Assembly: GCF_024346675.1 (NCBI RefSeq)
Contig: NZ_AP024850.1
Span: 1,426,001 to 1,490,000, forward strand
Direction: 5' to 3'
Source: Photobacterium sanguinicancri
GTDB taxonomy: Bacteria > Pseudomonadota > Gammaproteobacteria > Enterobacterales > Vibrionaceae
Length of the DNA stretch: 64,000 nucleotides
The notes under the pieces are model-generated. The model was not told the origin of the DNA. It worked only from the letters and a program-made list of their open reading frames with translations, and did no database searches. Positions 34,977 through 43,889 of this stretch are shown piece after piece (within the stretch, counting starts at the first letter, position 1; each line of letters begins with the position of its first letter). The position numbers and the translations under genes were made by a program.

Positions 34977-36897
34977 TGGGTTAAATCACACAATCAAATC
35001 AAAAGCAGCGGCATCAGGTTCGCCATTTTTGAGGTTACTGGCATTTTCTCTGCCGCATAAAATGCGATTTATTGCTGCGATGTCGCTGTTAATTGTAGCG
35101 ATAAGTACCGAGATGGCGATTCCATGGCTAGTAAAAATCATTCTCGATGACGTGATAGTGCCGCAGACATTTGATTGGTCGCACTTAGGCTTATTGTGTG
35201 GCGCGGTCATGTTGTTTTACGTGGTATCGGCGGCGTTTCAATATGCGCAATCTGTGATGTTTCGTCATGGTGCGTTGTTGGTGGTTAATGATGTTAGAAG
35301 ACAGCTTTATACGCATTTATTAAAGTTACCGATTAGTTTATTTGATCGGGTACCCGCCGGGAAAATGGTGTCTTATGTCACCAACGATACTGAGTCGTTA
35401 CGCGATATGTTTGTGACGACCATGCCGACCATTTTGCAAGGTACGGTTCGTATTGTGGCCATTTTTATCGCGATTGCTTTGTTGGATTGGCGATTGATGT
35501 TACTGAGTTTATTTTTGATCCCAATCTTGCTGTTGACTATGCACTGGTATCGCACTTTATCGATGCCTATTTTTGATGGTGTGCGTCAACAAGTGAGCAA
35601 TATAAATAATACGATCAATGAATCTTTACAGGGCATGGCGCTTATTCAAGCTTTTGGTCAAGAACGCGCGTTTGGTAAAAAGTTTGAAAAAGACAACGAG
35701 GCTTGGCTGGCGTATCGCAATCGCTCTATCGCGATCGATAGCTTAATGCTGGCTCCGTTCACCCGCTTAATCGGCACCTTAACAGCAATTGGGATTATTG
35801 CGTGGTTTGGTGTGTCTTCTTGGGGCAGTGTTGTTGCTGTAGGTACCTTGTACGCTTTCTTAAATTATATTGAGCGCTTTTTTGAACCTTTCCGTCAGTT
35901 ATCGATGGAGCTAAGAAAGCTACAAGTGGCAACGGTATCGGCAAAGCGTGTGTTTGAGTTATTGGATGAGCCACTTAGCCATGAGGCGAAAGCCGATGAT
36001 GGCAAAGTTACTGGTGACCAAGCGACTGATGACCAAGCTGTTGATGACAAGGCAGTTGAGGACAAAACACCAGCTGCTCCAGATCATAGCGCAGAGGTGC
36101 AAGCCTCTCATCCTGAAGCGATTACCTTCGACGGTGTCTCGTTTAGCTATGATGGTAAACATAACGCGTTATCCAATGTGAGCTTTACAGCTGAAAGCGG
36201 TAAGTTCACCGCGATTGTTGGGCATAGCGGCAGTGGTAAAAGTTCGGTGATTAACTTACTGATGCGTTTTTACCAGCACCAACAAGGTGCAATTACTATT
36301 GGCGGTAAGAATATTGCGAGTTTACCTGATGCACAGCTCCGAAAATTAGTGGGTTTGGTTTCGCAAGAGCCCTATATTTTCAGTGGTAGCGTGCTTGAAA
36401 ATATCGACTTGTCACATCAACAAACTCAGCGTGAAGCTGCTATTCATGCGGCAGAACAAACGGGGGCGGCGCAGTTTATTGAACGCCTTGAAGATGGATA
36501 CGATCATCAGCCTGGCTATAGCGGTTCATCGTTATCGCTTGGTCAGCGACAATTGATTGCAATGGCACGTGTATTGGCGCATAACCCTGCGATTTTCTTA
36601 CTGGATGAAGCGACGGCCAATATCGACAGTGAAACAGAAGATACGGTGAAAGCAGCACTGGCAAATATGCAGCAGGCGAAAACCGTGATTGCCGTTGCGC
36701 ACCGATTATCAACCGTAATGAAGGCTGATAAGATTCTCGTCATGCACCAAGGTGAGATTGTTCAAAGTGGTACGCACGATGAATTATTGATAACTGCAGG
36801 GCATTACCGCGATTTATACCTTGCCCAAAAGGCAGAAGAAGACAATCAAGATGAAAATATCGACCTTGGTTTGGCACCAGCAAGCGTTACTGTATAA
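34969..36897 (+). CDS. ABC exporter half-transporter, MdlB-like (catalytic half)
   Basis: A 642-residue partner of the preceding gene. It has six membrane helices, Walker A GHSGSGKSS, Walker B FLLDEAT with the catalytic Glu and switch His in VAHRLS. Its signature is LSLGQ, not LSGGQ, so it complements the degenerate site of MdlA; together they form one good and one poor ATP site. Between the membrane and ATPase parts (about residues 345-385) is an acidic, repetitive linker (DDQAVDDKAVEDK) absent from E. coli MdlB as I recall it. The start at MLNGLNH lies inside the previous gene's end. Confidence 0.87.
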   Translation: MLNGLNHTIKSKAAASGSPFLRLLAFSLPHKMRFIAAMSLLIVAISTEMAIPWLVKIILDDVIVPQTFDWSHLGLLCGAVMLFYVVSAAFQYAQSVMFRHGALLVVNDVRRQLYTHLLKLPISLFDRVPAGKMVSYVTNDTESLRDMFVTTMPTILQGTVRIVAIFIAIALLDWRLMLLSLFLIPILLLTMHWYRTLSMPIFDGVRQQVSNINNTINESLQGMALIQAFGQERAFGKKFEKDNEAWLAYRNRSIAIDSLMLAPFTRLIGTLTAIGIIAWFGVSSWGSVVAVGTLYAFLNYIERFFEPFRQLSMELRKLQVATVSAKRVFELLDEPLSHEAKADDGKVTGDQATDDQAVDDKAVEDKTPAAPDHSAEVQASHPEAITFDGVSFSYDGKHNALSNVSFTAESGKFTAIVGHSGSGKSSVINLLMRFYQHQQGAITIGGKNIASLPDAQLRKLVGLVSQEPYIFSGSVLENIDLSHQQTQREAAIHAAEQTGAAQFIERLEDGYDHQPGYSGSSLSLGQRQLIAMARVLAHNPAIFLLDEATANIDSETEDTVKAALANMQQAKTVIAVAHRLSTVMKADKILVMHQGEIVQSGTHDELLITAGHYRDLYLAQKAEEDNQDENIDLGLAPASVTV

Positions 36898-36926
36898 GCA
36901 ACACCGTAATGAAGGATTTTAAAATA

Positions 36927-38414
36927 ATGAATAAAGCGAATGTATCAAATGTTTCGCCTCTGGAAACGAACGTACAACCTTCTCAGCAAGCCATCAATGA
37001 TATTTGTGAGTGGGAAATCATGCACGGTGTGGCGATCAAAAATAGTGATGGCACGGCAAGGCATTGTCCATTCAGCCTTGCCCCTATGGCAATGAAACGT
37101 CATGTATTTGAAAATTTGCAAACGGTAACCCCATTGATTACCAAGTTGATCAGTCGCATTTCGGAAGATCATGATTACCTGCAATCGTCATTGGTTGAAA
37201 TGGCAAAAGCGGAGCCCTTCTTTGGTCGCTTAATGGAGTTGCACGAGCAGATCCATGGTACACACAATGCGCCTTTGAAAGCGGCAAGACAGCCGTTGTT
37301 ATTAATGCGTACCGATTTTATGGATGATCGTGTACAAGGTGCAAAAGTCATCGAGTTTAATGGTATTGCCGCGGGTATGGGGCCATTTGGACAGCGTGCG
37401 CAGCAACTTCATCGCTATGTGAAAAACCAATGGCCTAAAGAGTATAATGTCTGGGCTGAAGATAAAGATGGCGCAGCGGAAGACAATGCTTGTTTAACGC
37501 AACTTGCCCAAGGTATTGCAACAGCGGCACATAGTGTTCACGCCGAGTTTAATGACAGTAAACAACCGACCTTCTTGATGGTAGTGCAAGACAAGGAAGA
37601 TAATGTTTACGATCAGCACTTGCTAGAAGTCGCGTTACAAGAAATGGGTATTCGCACCGTTAGACGTACATTTGGTCAGCTGTCCTGCCAGTTGTCTACG
37701 GGGGATAACAACCGCTTAGTGCTGCAAGATATTGGTGGTATTGATGTGGTGTACCTGCGTGCAGGTTACCAATACATGGATTACTTCTCGCCCGAGTTAG
37801 CAGAGGAAAAGTGCTGCCATACCCTGAGCCAAACACGGGTGTTTATTGAAAAGCACAACGTGGCGGTGAATGCGACCATCAGTCAGCAATTAGCGACCAG
37901 CAAAACCATGCAGATGCTTATCACCATGATGCCTGCTGAAGACTTTACGCGTTGGGGGGGGAGCCTTGACGAAGCGAATCATATTAAGCGTGTATTGGCG
38001 GCTATGTTACCGATTAATGCTGACACTATTCATTGGTTCAAGACAGAAGCAGTGAAAGAAGAGTGGGTGCTTAAAAACCAAGGCGAGGGTGGTGGACACT
38101 GTGTGTTTGGTGAACAGATCACAGAGCGGTTAGAGCAGCTAAAAGACAATGAATTTGATGCATGGGCATTAATGCAACGCCTTTATCCGCATGAACGTAA
38201 TAAACCGACCTTGGCTGTGCGTGATGGGGAGGTAACGGTGGTTAATGATTTAGTGAGTGAAATTGGTTTATTCACGGCGTTTTACAACGACAAGCCTGTG
38301 ACTGATTTTGAAGGATATGCAGGGTATTTGGTGCGTAGTAAACCCGCTCAAGAGCATGAGGGCGGTATTCATAGTGGTAAAGGGATACTTGATTCGATTA
38401 CACTGATTGAATAA
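36927..38414 (+). CDS. Glutathione synthetase, eukaryotic-type (GSS)
   Basis: A 495-residue protein that does not resemble bacterial GshB (about 315 residues). It matches the eukaryotic glutathione synthetase family in length and order: a substrate-binding core with VVYLRAGYQYMDYFSPE and the glycine-rich ATP loop VLKNQGEGGGHCVFGE, then ELGLF-like ISELGIF as VSEIGLFTAFY. The enzyme adds glycine to gamma-glutamylcysteine. The start MNKANVSN has AAGGA ten bases upstream; an earlier ATG lacks one. It closes the gshA-ABC-ABC operon. Transfer from a eukaryote-like source, or an old bacterial lineage of this family, is inferred. Confidence 0.85.
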   Translation: MNKANVSNVSPLETNVQPSQQAINDICEWEIMHGVAIKNSDGTARHCPFSLAPMAMKRHVFENLQTVTPLITKLISRISEDHDYLQSSLVEMAKAEPFFGRLMELHEQIHGTHNAPLKAARQPLLLMRTDFMDDRVQGAKVIEFNGIAAGMGPFGQRAQQLHRYVKNQWPKEYNVWAEDKDGAAEDNACLTQLAQGIATAAHSVHAEFNDSKQPTFLMVVQDKEDNVYDQHLLEVALQEMGIRTVRRTFGQLSCQLSTGDNNRLVLQDIGGIDVVYLRAGYQYMDYFSPELAEEKCCHTLSQTRVFIEKHNVAVNATISQQLATSKTMQMLITMMPAEDFTRWGGSLDEANHIKRVLAAMLPINADTIHWFKTEAVKEEWVLKNQGEGGGHCVFGEQITERLEQLKDNEFDAWALMQRLYPHERNKPTLAVRDGEVTVVNDLVSEIGLFTAFYNDKPVTDFEGYAGYLVRSKPAQEHEGGIHSGKGILDSITLIE

Positions 38415-38603
38415 CGTTCTGTTTTAATATGTGTTCAGTTTGGCCTTGATAGTGACTGTAAGGCTAATCTGGACACGTTTGTTATTTGTCTTTTTTATCC
38501 TCGTGATTCCTATCTATCCTTGCTATTTCTTTTAATTACTTTTAACGTACAGCTTGTTTTGAACGCTGTATTTTTGCTTGTTAAGTAATATAAAGGACAC
38601 CTC

Positions 38604-39254
38604 GTGATTAAAAGTCTTTTGGTTAAAATCATTTTACTCCTTGTAGGGATTAGCTGCCTGGTGCTGGCTGCGGGTATTTATCGCTTTAATTTTACCAATG
38701 ATGATATCTATGTTGACGAGCAACCGGTGTCTGTCGCAACGAAAGAAAAGAGTAATGTCATGCGGATGTTGTTTAGTTTCCAAACAGACAATTACTGGCA
38801 GGTTGAGTTACCCGAGCTAAAGCTGGCCGTTCCCTTGATGGAACTAAAGGAATATAACGGCCATCATTTTGCGGTAGGTGAATACCAATTTGGTCAAGAG
38901 CGCGGTGTGGTGAGTGTTGATTATCCTCGAATCACAGTGTTGAATTTCACTTATGTCCAAGATGAAATGATTTTTGCTGTGCCATTTTCAGTTTCCAATC
39001 AAGGGAGTGGTGTTCATTGGTATATAGGTTTGTATAACATGAATACTAAATACGGTGACATCCAACAAATCGATTCTCTCTTTGTCGGCGATAGAATTGT
39101 AATCAATGAAATGAATACTGATGAAGCTTTTGATGTGACCTCTAGTATTCGTTTGGCTTATTTTAGCCACGGGCCAGCCCAAAGCATGGCTGACGATCCT
39201 AGCGTAAACACGACCAAGGTGATTAAAGTGACACCAACGGGTTTTGTTAAATAA
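38604..39254 (+). CDS. Hypothetical membrane-anchored protein
   Basis: A 216-residue protein starting at GTG with AAGGACAC upstream. One N-terminal hydrophobic helix (about residues 5-25) is followed by a soluble, beta-rich domain that is probably periplasmic. There are no cysteines past the anchor and no motif I recognise. It lies 189 bases after the glutathione synthetase gene on the same strand with no terminator seen between, so co-transcription is possible but unproven. Confidence 0.6.
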   Translation: MIKSLLVKIILLLVGISCLVLAAGIYRFNFTNDDIYVDEQPVSVATKEKSNVMRMLFSFQTDNYWQVELPELKLAVPLMELKEYNGHHFAVGEYQFGQERGVVSVDYPRITVLNFTYVQDEMIFAVPFSVSNQGSGVHWYIGLYNMNTKYGDIQQIDSLFVGDRIVINEMNTDEAFDVTSSIRLAYFSHGPAQSMADDPSVNTTKVIKVTPTGFVK

Positions 39255-39427
39255 CGGTTTATCTTTCGCCTTTTATAATGTTTTTTCACCTTAGTGAACA
39301 CGATTGCGTTGTGTTTCTGCTCTGTATCACTGTATCTGTTTGTATCTCGCAGAAAAGTAGGAGACTATCTTTTTATGAGCGCTTTGTTATAGACGCTCTG
39401 TGCCTCTATTAATAAAAAGGGTCAGGT

Positions 39428-40201
39428 ATGGCAAAGAAGTATTATGTAGTTTGGGTGGGTCGAGAAACAGGTATCTTTACCAACTGGCCTTATACCAAAA
39501 AGTTGGTGGAAAAGTACCCACAGGCAAAGTACAAATCTTTTCCTACAGAAGCTGAAGCCAAAGCTGCTTTCTCTGCGGGTCATGCAAAAACGTTTGCAGG
39601 TGCGGCAAGTGGCAAAACGGCGGGATCAAAACCAGCAGCGACGAAGAAAGCAGGTTCTAGTTCGGCTAACCCTATGATTAAGAGTGATGTTCATATTTTC
39701 TGTGATGGTGGCTGCGATCCTAACCCTGGTAAAGCGAGTTCAGGTGTTGCTGTGTATCGTCAGAACACATTAGAAGAATTGTGGTATGGCTTGTTTAATC
39801 CGCATGGCACAAACAATTCTGCCGAGCTAAATGCACTGCATCAGTCCTTATTGATTGCGAAAGCGGATTTAGACGCTGGTAAAACTGTTCAAGTATTATG
39901 CGATTCACAGTATTCAATCAACTGCGTTACCGTCTGGGCATACAGCTGGAAGAAAAAAGGTTGGAAGCGACAAACACCAGGCGATATCAAAAACTTGGAA
40001 GTGATTCAGCAAGCGCATGCACTTTACGACAGTATTAAAGACAAAGTGACTGTATCGCATGTCAAAGCGCATATTGGTATTGAAGGAAACGAACTGGCCG
40101 ATCGTATGTCTATTTATGGTATTGATCAGAAAATGACTGAATTTTGCCGTTACCCAGATACATCAGATACCGCTAAGCTACTTGCTCTTCGAGCAGGATA
40201 G
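39428..40201 (+). CDS. Ribonuclease HI with N-terminal viroplasmin/hybrid-binding domain
   Basis: A 257-residue protein. Residues 1-50 form the viroplasmin-like hybrid-binding domain (KKYYVVWVGRETGIF then FPTEAEAKAAF), as in eukaryotic RNase H1. A Lys/Ala/Ser-rich linker runs to about 90. The RNase H fold has the four catalytic acids in FCDGGCDPNPG, NNSAELNAL, LCDSQYS and NELADRMS. It degrades RNA in RNA-DNA hybrids. It is not the short RnhA beside dnaQ, so it is probably an additional copy. A DEAD-box helicase gene follows. Confidence 0.9.
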   Translation: MAKKYYVVWVGRETGIFTNWPYTKKLVEKYPQAKYKSFPTEAEAKAAFSAGHAKTFAGAASGKTAGSKPAATKKAGSSSANPMIKSDVHIFCDGGCDPNPGKASSGVAVYRQNTLEELWYGLFNPHGTNNSAELNALHQSLLIAKADLDAGKTVQVLCDSQYSINCVTVWAYSWKKKGWKRQTPGDIKNLEVIQQAHALYDSIKDKVTVSHVKAHIGIEGNELADRMSIYGIDQKMTEFCRYPDTSDTAKLLALRAG

Positions 40202-40240
40202 GCAGTCCCCCCTTTTTAGGTAATAGAGTCTGTGTTAACT

Positions 40241-40274
40241 ACCCAAGTAACCTGAGAATTTAGGTCACTTGGGT
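40241..40274 (+). terminator. Hairpin after the RNase HI gene
   Basis: ACCCAAGT-AACCT pairs with AGGT-ACTTGGGT around an 8-base loop. No T-run follows, so its role as a terminator is uncertain. Confidence 0.35.
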
Positions 40275-40379
40275 CTATGGCGAATAAATTCAGCACAGAA
40301 CTTTATTATCCTGTATGCTACACGCCCCCCGTCGTCTAGGCGGTCTTCACTATGAAACATTACAATAAAAGATGATCTT

Positions 40380-41849
40380 ATGAGTTTTGACTCTTTGGGC
40401 TTATCAGCCCCTCTCTTAAAAGCCGTAGCAAACCAAGGCTATGACACGCCATCACCGATTCAAGCGCAAGCTATCCCTGCTGTTATTGCAGGCAAGGATG
40501 TAATGGCGGCGGCACAAACAGGGACTGGTAAGACAGCGGGTTTTACACTGCCAATTTTGGAGCGCCTGTCTGGTGGTCCTCGTGTGAAATCGAACCAAGT
40601 ACGTGCGTTAGTGCTAACGCCAACCCGTGAGCTTGCAGCTCAAGTAGCTGAAAGTGTAGCGACTTATGCGAAGCATTTACCACTAAGTTCTGCTGTTGTA
40701 TTTGGTGGCGTGAAGGTCAACCCGCAAATGATGCGTCTGCGTCAAGGTGCCGATGTACTTGTGGCGACACCGGGTCGCTTGATGGATTTGTACAACCAAA
40801 AAGCCGTGCGTTTTGATCAACTTGAAGTGCTGGTATTAGATGAAGCTGACCGCATGCTGGACATGGGTTTTATTCGTGATATTCGTAAAATTATCGCAGT
40901 ATTGCCTAAGCAACGTCAGAACCTACTTTTCTCTGCAACGTTTTCAGATGAAATTCGTGCATTAGCAAAAGGTTTGGTGAATAACCCAGTTGAGATTTCT
41001 GTATCGCGTAATACAACGGCTCCAACGGTAAAACAATCTGTTTTCCCTGTTGATAAGAGCAAGAAATCTGCACTGCTAGCTAAGCTGATAAAAGATAATA
41101 AATGGCAGCAAGCATTGGTGTTTACTAAGACTAAACACGGTGCGAACCGCTTAACTGCTTTCCTTGAAGGTAAAGGTATTAAAGCAGCGGCGATTCACGG
41201 TAACAAGAGCCAAGGTGCACGAACTAAAGCACTGGCAAATTTCAAGAGCGGCGAGATCAATATTCTTGTTGCGACGGACATTGCGGCACGTGGTATCGAT
41301 ATCGATCAACTGCCACAAGTCGTCAATATAGATTTACCGCATGTACCTGAAGATTATGTTCACCGCATTGGCCGTACTGGCCGTGCAGGTGCAGAAGGCC
41401 ATGCGATTTCATTAGTCAGCGCTGATGAATTCAAAGAGCTAGTGGCGATTGAACGTTTGATCCAAAAATTGATTGATCGTGAAATGATTGATGGCTTTAA
41501 GCCTGTGAATGGTCTGCCACCGTCGCGCTTAGATACACGCCCAATTAAAGCGAAGAAACCGAAAAAACCAAGTCTTGATCATAAAGATGGTCAACGTTCT
41601 GGTGACAACGCGAAGGGCCATAAGCCTCAGGGTAAAAACCGACGTCATGTAGGCACAAACAAGCCTTCAGCTAACGCTGGTAAAGCGTCTGGCAGTGATG
41701 CTGGTAACGGTGCAGCAAGAAAGCCTAAGCCAGCTGGTGCTGGTGCAGCTAAAGCGACAGGCAAACCTGCAGGTAAACCTCGTCGCAGCAACACTGATGA
41801 GAAGCCGCGTCGTCCACGTACACCACAAAACAGAGGTGTGTTGCGTTAA
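40380..41849 (+). CDS. rhlE: DEAD-box RNA helicase, RhlE-like
   Basis: A 489-residue ATP-dependent RNA helicase. Motifs in order: [12 protein letters not shown] (I), PTRELAAQV (Ia), [13 protein letters not shown] (II), FSATF (III), [12 protein letters not shown] (V) and [10 protein letters not shown] (VI). The C-terminal 100 residues are a Lys/Gly/Arg/Pro-rich tail typical of RhlE proteins, used for RNA binding. RhlE helicases work in ribosome assembly and cold adaptation. The gene is monocistronic with a strong terminator. Confidence 0.92.
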   Translation: MSFDSLGLSAPLLKAVANQGYDTPSPIQAQAIPAVIAGKDVMAAAQTGTGKTAGFTLPILERLSGGPRVKSNQVRALVLTPTRELAAQVAESVATYAKHLPLSSAVVFGGVKVNPQMMRLRQGADVLVATPGRLMDLYNQKAVRFDQLEVLVLDEADRMLDMGFIRDIRKIIAVLPKQRQNLLFSATFSDEIRALAKGLVNNPVEISVSRNTTAPTVKQSVFPVDKSKKSALLAKLIKDNKWQQALVFTKTKHGANRLTAFLEGKGIKAAAIHGNKSQGARTKALANFKSGEINILVATDIAARGIDIDQLPQVVNIDLPHVPEDYVHRIGRTGRAGAEGHAISLVSADEFKELVAIERLIQKLIDREMIDGFKPVNGLPPSRLDTRPIKAKKPKKPSLDHKDGQRSGDNAKGHKPQGKNRRHVGTNKPSANAGKASGSDAGNGAARKPKPAGAGAAKATGKPAGKPRRSNTDEKPRRPRTPQNRGVLR

Positions 41850-41870
41850 TCGCTAATCACTTTGTTTTAA

Positions 41871-41905
41871 AAACCCGTTAGCTCGAAAGAGTTAACGGGT
41901 TTTTT
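41871..41905 (+). terminator. Terminator of the RhlE-like helicase gene
   Basis: AACCCGTTA and TAACGGGTT pair, the stem continues through CTC/GAG to a GAAA loop, and a T-run follows. Confidence 0.9.
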
Positions 41906-42045
41906 ATTGTCTGTAAATCAATAATAAAGGGTCAACTTGGATGATAATTGCCGTAAAAATAGTTGCAATTGCAACTATTGCGCTCTATTCTTTGTTCTAC
42001 AGTGCTGAAAAGCCATAACACAACTTAAGAGCAAGTGAGAGTTTG

Positions 42046-42495
42046 ATGAATAGAGCCGCCGTTAAAATAGTCCACCGCCTAGCCGGTATTATCGCTTTAT
42101 TGATGATAACGACCTTTTTTACATCAAGCGTTGTTGCTGACTTATTCGGCTCGTATGAAACTATTACGCTGGTGAAGCAAACCATTTTGCAGTGGGTCGC
42201 CGTGCTTGTACTGTCGATGATGGTTGTTGGTATTTCAGGTAAGAAGCTTTATCCAGCAGAGCCAAAAGGTGTTTTAGCTGTCAAAGCGATGCGATTGAAA
42301 ATTGCGGCTTTTAATGGTGTTGTTATTTTGATACCTGCAGCTTATTTCTTAGCTGCATGGTCAGCGGAAGGTTTATTTGATACCCGTTACTGGTTACTCC
42401 AAGTGATTGAGTTACTGGCAGGGGCAACTAATGCAACCATGATCAGCCTGAACATCCGTGATGGTGTTCGTTTAGGTAAGAAACCACGGAAGTAA
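42046..42495 (+). CDS. Hypothetical membrane protein (four helices)
   Basis: A 149-residue protein with four hydrophobic segments (about 12-32, 43-65, 83-103 and 112-132) separated by short basic loops and ending in a Lys/Arg tail. This layout is common in small cytochrome-b-like or quinone-linked proteins, but only one clear His is seen (KIVHRLAG) and no haem pair. I do not recognise the family. ATG is preferred to the TTG one codon earlier. It lies alone before a convergent gene. Confidence 0.65.
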   Translation: MNRAAVKIVHRLAGIIALLMITTFFTSSVVADLFGSYETITLVKQTILQWVAVLVLSMMVVGISGKKLYPAEPKGVLAVKAMRLKIAAFNGVVILIPAAYFLAAWSAEGLFDTRYWLLQVIELLAGATNATMISLNIRDGVRLGKKPRK

Positions 42496-42583
42496 CAGGC
42501 TCTGATTAAAATCAGGTGTCATTGGTTGGTGAGGTTAAGCGACTAAGCTACGAACTTAATAATCAATGACTGGAAGGCGGGTG

Positions 42584-43657
42584 TTAGCTGCGAAGGCTGA
42601 GTGTAATATTCACAATACCGTGGTCTGTACTGTTGCCATCACGGTCAAAAATTGGATTGATTAAATGACGATCATAAGTTTGGTAATCACTGACTTCAAA
42701 CAAACTGGCGTTATATTCAGCATTGAATTCGCAGGATAATAAGATGTAATCCAGCACGTTACCTTTCGCCCCAAAATAGTGAGTCGGCGAGCGAGTAACA
42801 TTATTGGCATGATCGGTGGTTTGGTAAAGTTTGAAACTGTCTGCTAACCAAAAGGTATCCAGAATCTGTTTTTGATCGGATACTTGGCGATCTCGAATGC
42901 TATTTGTTGTTAAGCATTGTAAAGGGGTCTGCTGAATATCATCATTAAAGTCACCCATTAACACCACAGGGTTACCTGTATCTTCTCTGCGTTCGATGAT
43001 GGCGTAATATAAAAGTGCGGCTTCACTTCCTCGTTGAATCGATGATCCCCAACTTCCTATCACTTCTGCTTTTAACGTGGCGAGTACCTGTGCTTTCGTC
43101 GACGGAGTGCTTGCACCTGCAGTATGTTGTTCTGTACTAGCTTCAAGCATGGGACGCTTCGACTTTAAGTGCACCACATAGCAATCAGTATCACCCACAT
43201 GGGGCAAATCTATGGTTGCTCGTAATGGTTTCCTGCTGAACGAAAATTCTGGATCAAGCCCGATGCTTTCCGCAACATCGAAAGGAGCTGAAATTGCAGA
43301 TACAGCCTTAATTGGGTAACGAGACGCTAAAGCAACCACAGGATCGCGGCAGATGTAGTCATCAATAATAGTGGGTTCATCGACGACGCAAAAGTGAACG
43401 TAACCTTGCTTCGCTAACAAATCTTGTAGGGCATCAGCACTGAATACTTCTTGAAAGCCAATCACGTCTGGTTGATATTGCTCGACATAGTCGCAAATCC
43501 AATCTTGCTTTTTTTGCCAGCTTTCTTGGCTATAAATATTCTCGAAATCGTAATAGGCCAGCGGGGGTTCAATGTAATTGAAAAGATTGAACGTCGCTAT
43601 TTTTAGGGTGTTGTTCGTTACATCTGGAGTAGGCTGTGTAGGCAAAGGAAGATCCAA
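42584..43657 (-). CDS. Endonuclease/exonuclease/phosphatase-family hydrolase
   Basis: A 357-residue cytoplasmic protein, with no signal peptide, of the EEP superfamily. It shows TFNLFNY, the metal-binding GFQEVFS, YVVHLKSKRP, MGDFND, and near the end LDYILLS and STDHGIV with the catalytic His. Members cut DNA, dephosphorylate inositol lipids or split sphingomyelin. With no signal or partner genes the substrate cannot be told. It is divergent from deoR and convergent with the membrane protein gene. Confidence 0.83.
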   Translation of the reverse strand: MDLPLPTQPTPDVTNNTLKIATFNLFNYIEPPLAYYDFENIYSQESWQKKQDWICDYVEQYQPDVIGFQEVFSADALQDLLAKQGYVHFCVVDEPTIIDDYICRDPVVALASRYPIKAVSAISAPFDVAESIGLDPEFSFSRKPLRATIDLPHVGDTDCYVVHLKSKRPMLEASTEQHTAGASTPSTKAQVLATLKAEVIGSWGSSIQRGSEAALLYYAIIERREDTGNPVVLMGDFNDDIQQTPLQCLTTNSIRDRQVSDQKQILDTFWLADSFKLYQTTDHANNVTRSPTHYFGAKGNVLDYILLSCEFNAEYNASLFEVSDYQTYDRHLINPIFDRDGNSTDHGIVNITLSLRS

Positions 43658-43889
43658 GCAGTGAAGCGTGTATCTATAGTGACGGCTAATGGTATAGAGC
43701 GCAAATCAAAGAGAGCAGATATCGTATTTTAATTGTTAGTCTCATATATATAGATCAAGGTGATGATGTTAAACACTCAATATAATCAGTACTTTATTGG
43801 TTTATGTGCACAGACGCATCGTTTGCGTCTGTTAGGGCATAGGAAAGTCATCTAAAATGCAAAGATGATAATAATTGGTATGTGAGTTG

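Noticed and set aside
40321..40350. tRNA-Glu-like 5' segment (CCCGTCGTCTAGGCGG)
   Set aside because: No anticodon stem, T-arm or matching acceptor strand follows; it is too short and incomplete to be a tRNA gene.
43741..43760. Possible third ars-type palindrome (TCATATATATAG) before deoR
   Set aside because: The right half breaks the dyad and the extended CGA-containing similarity is absent; likely chance in AT-rich DNA.
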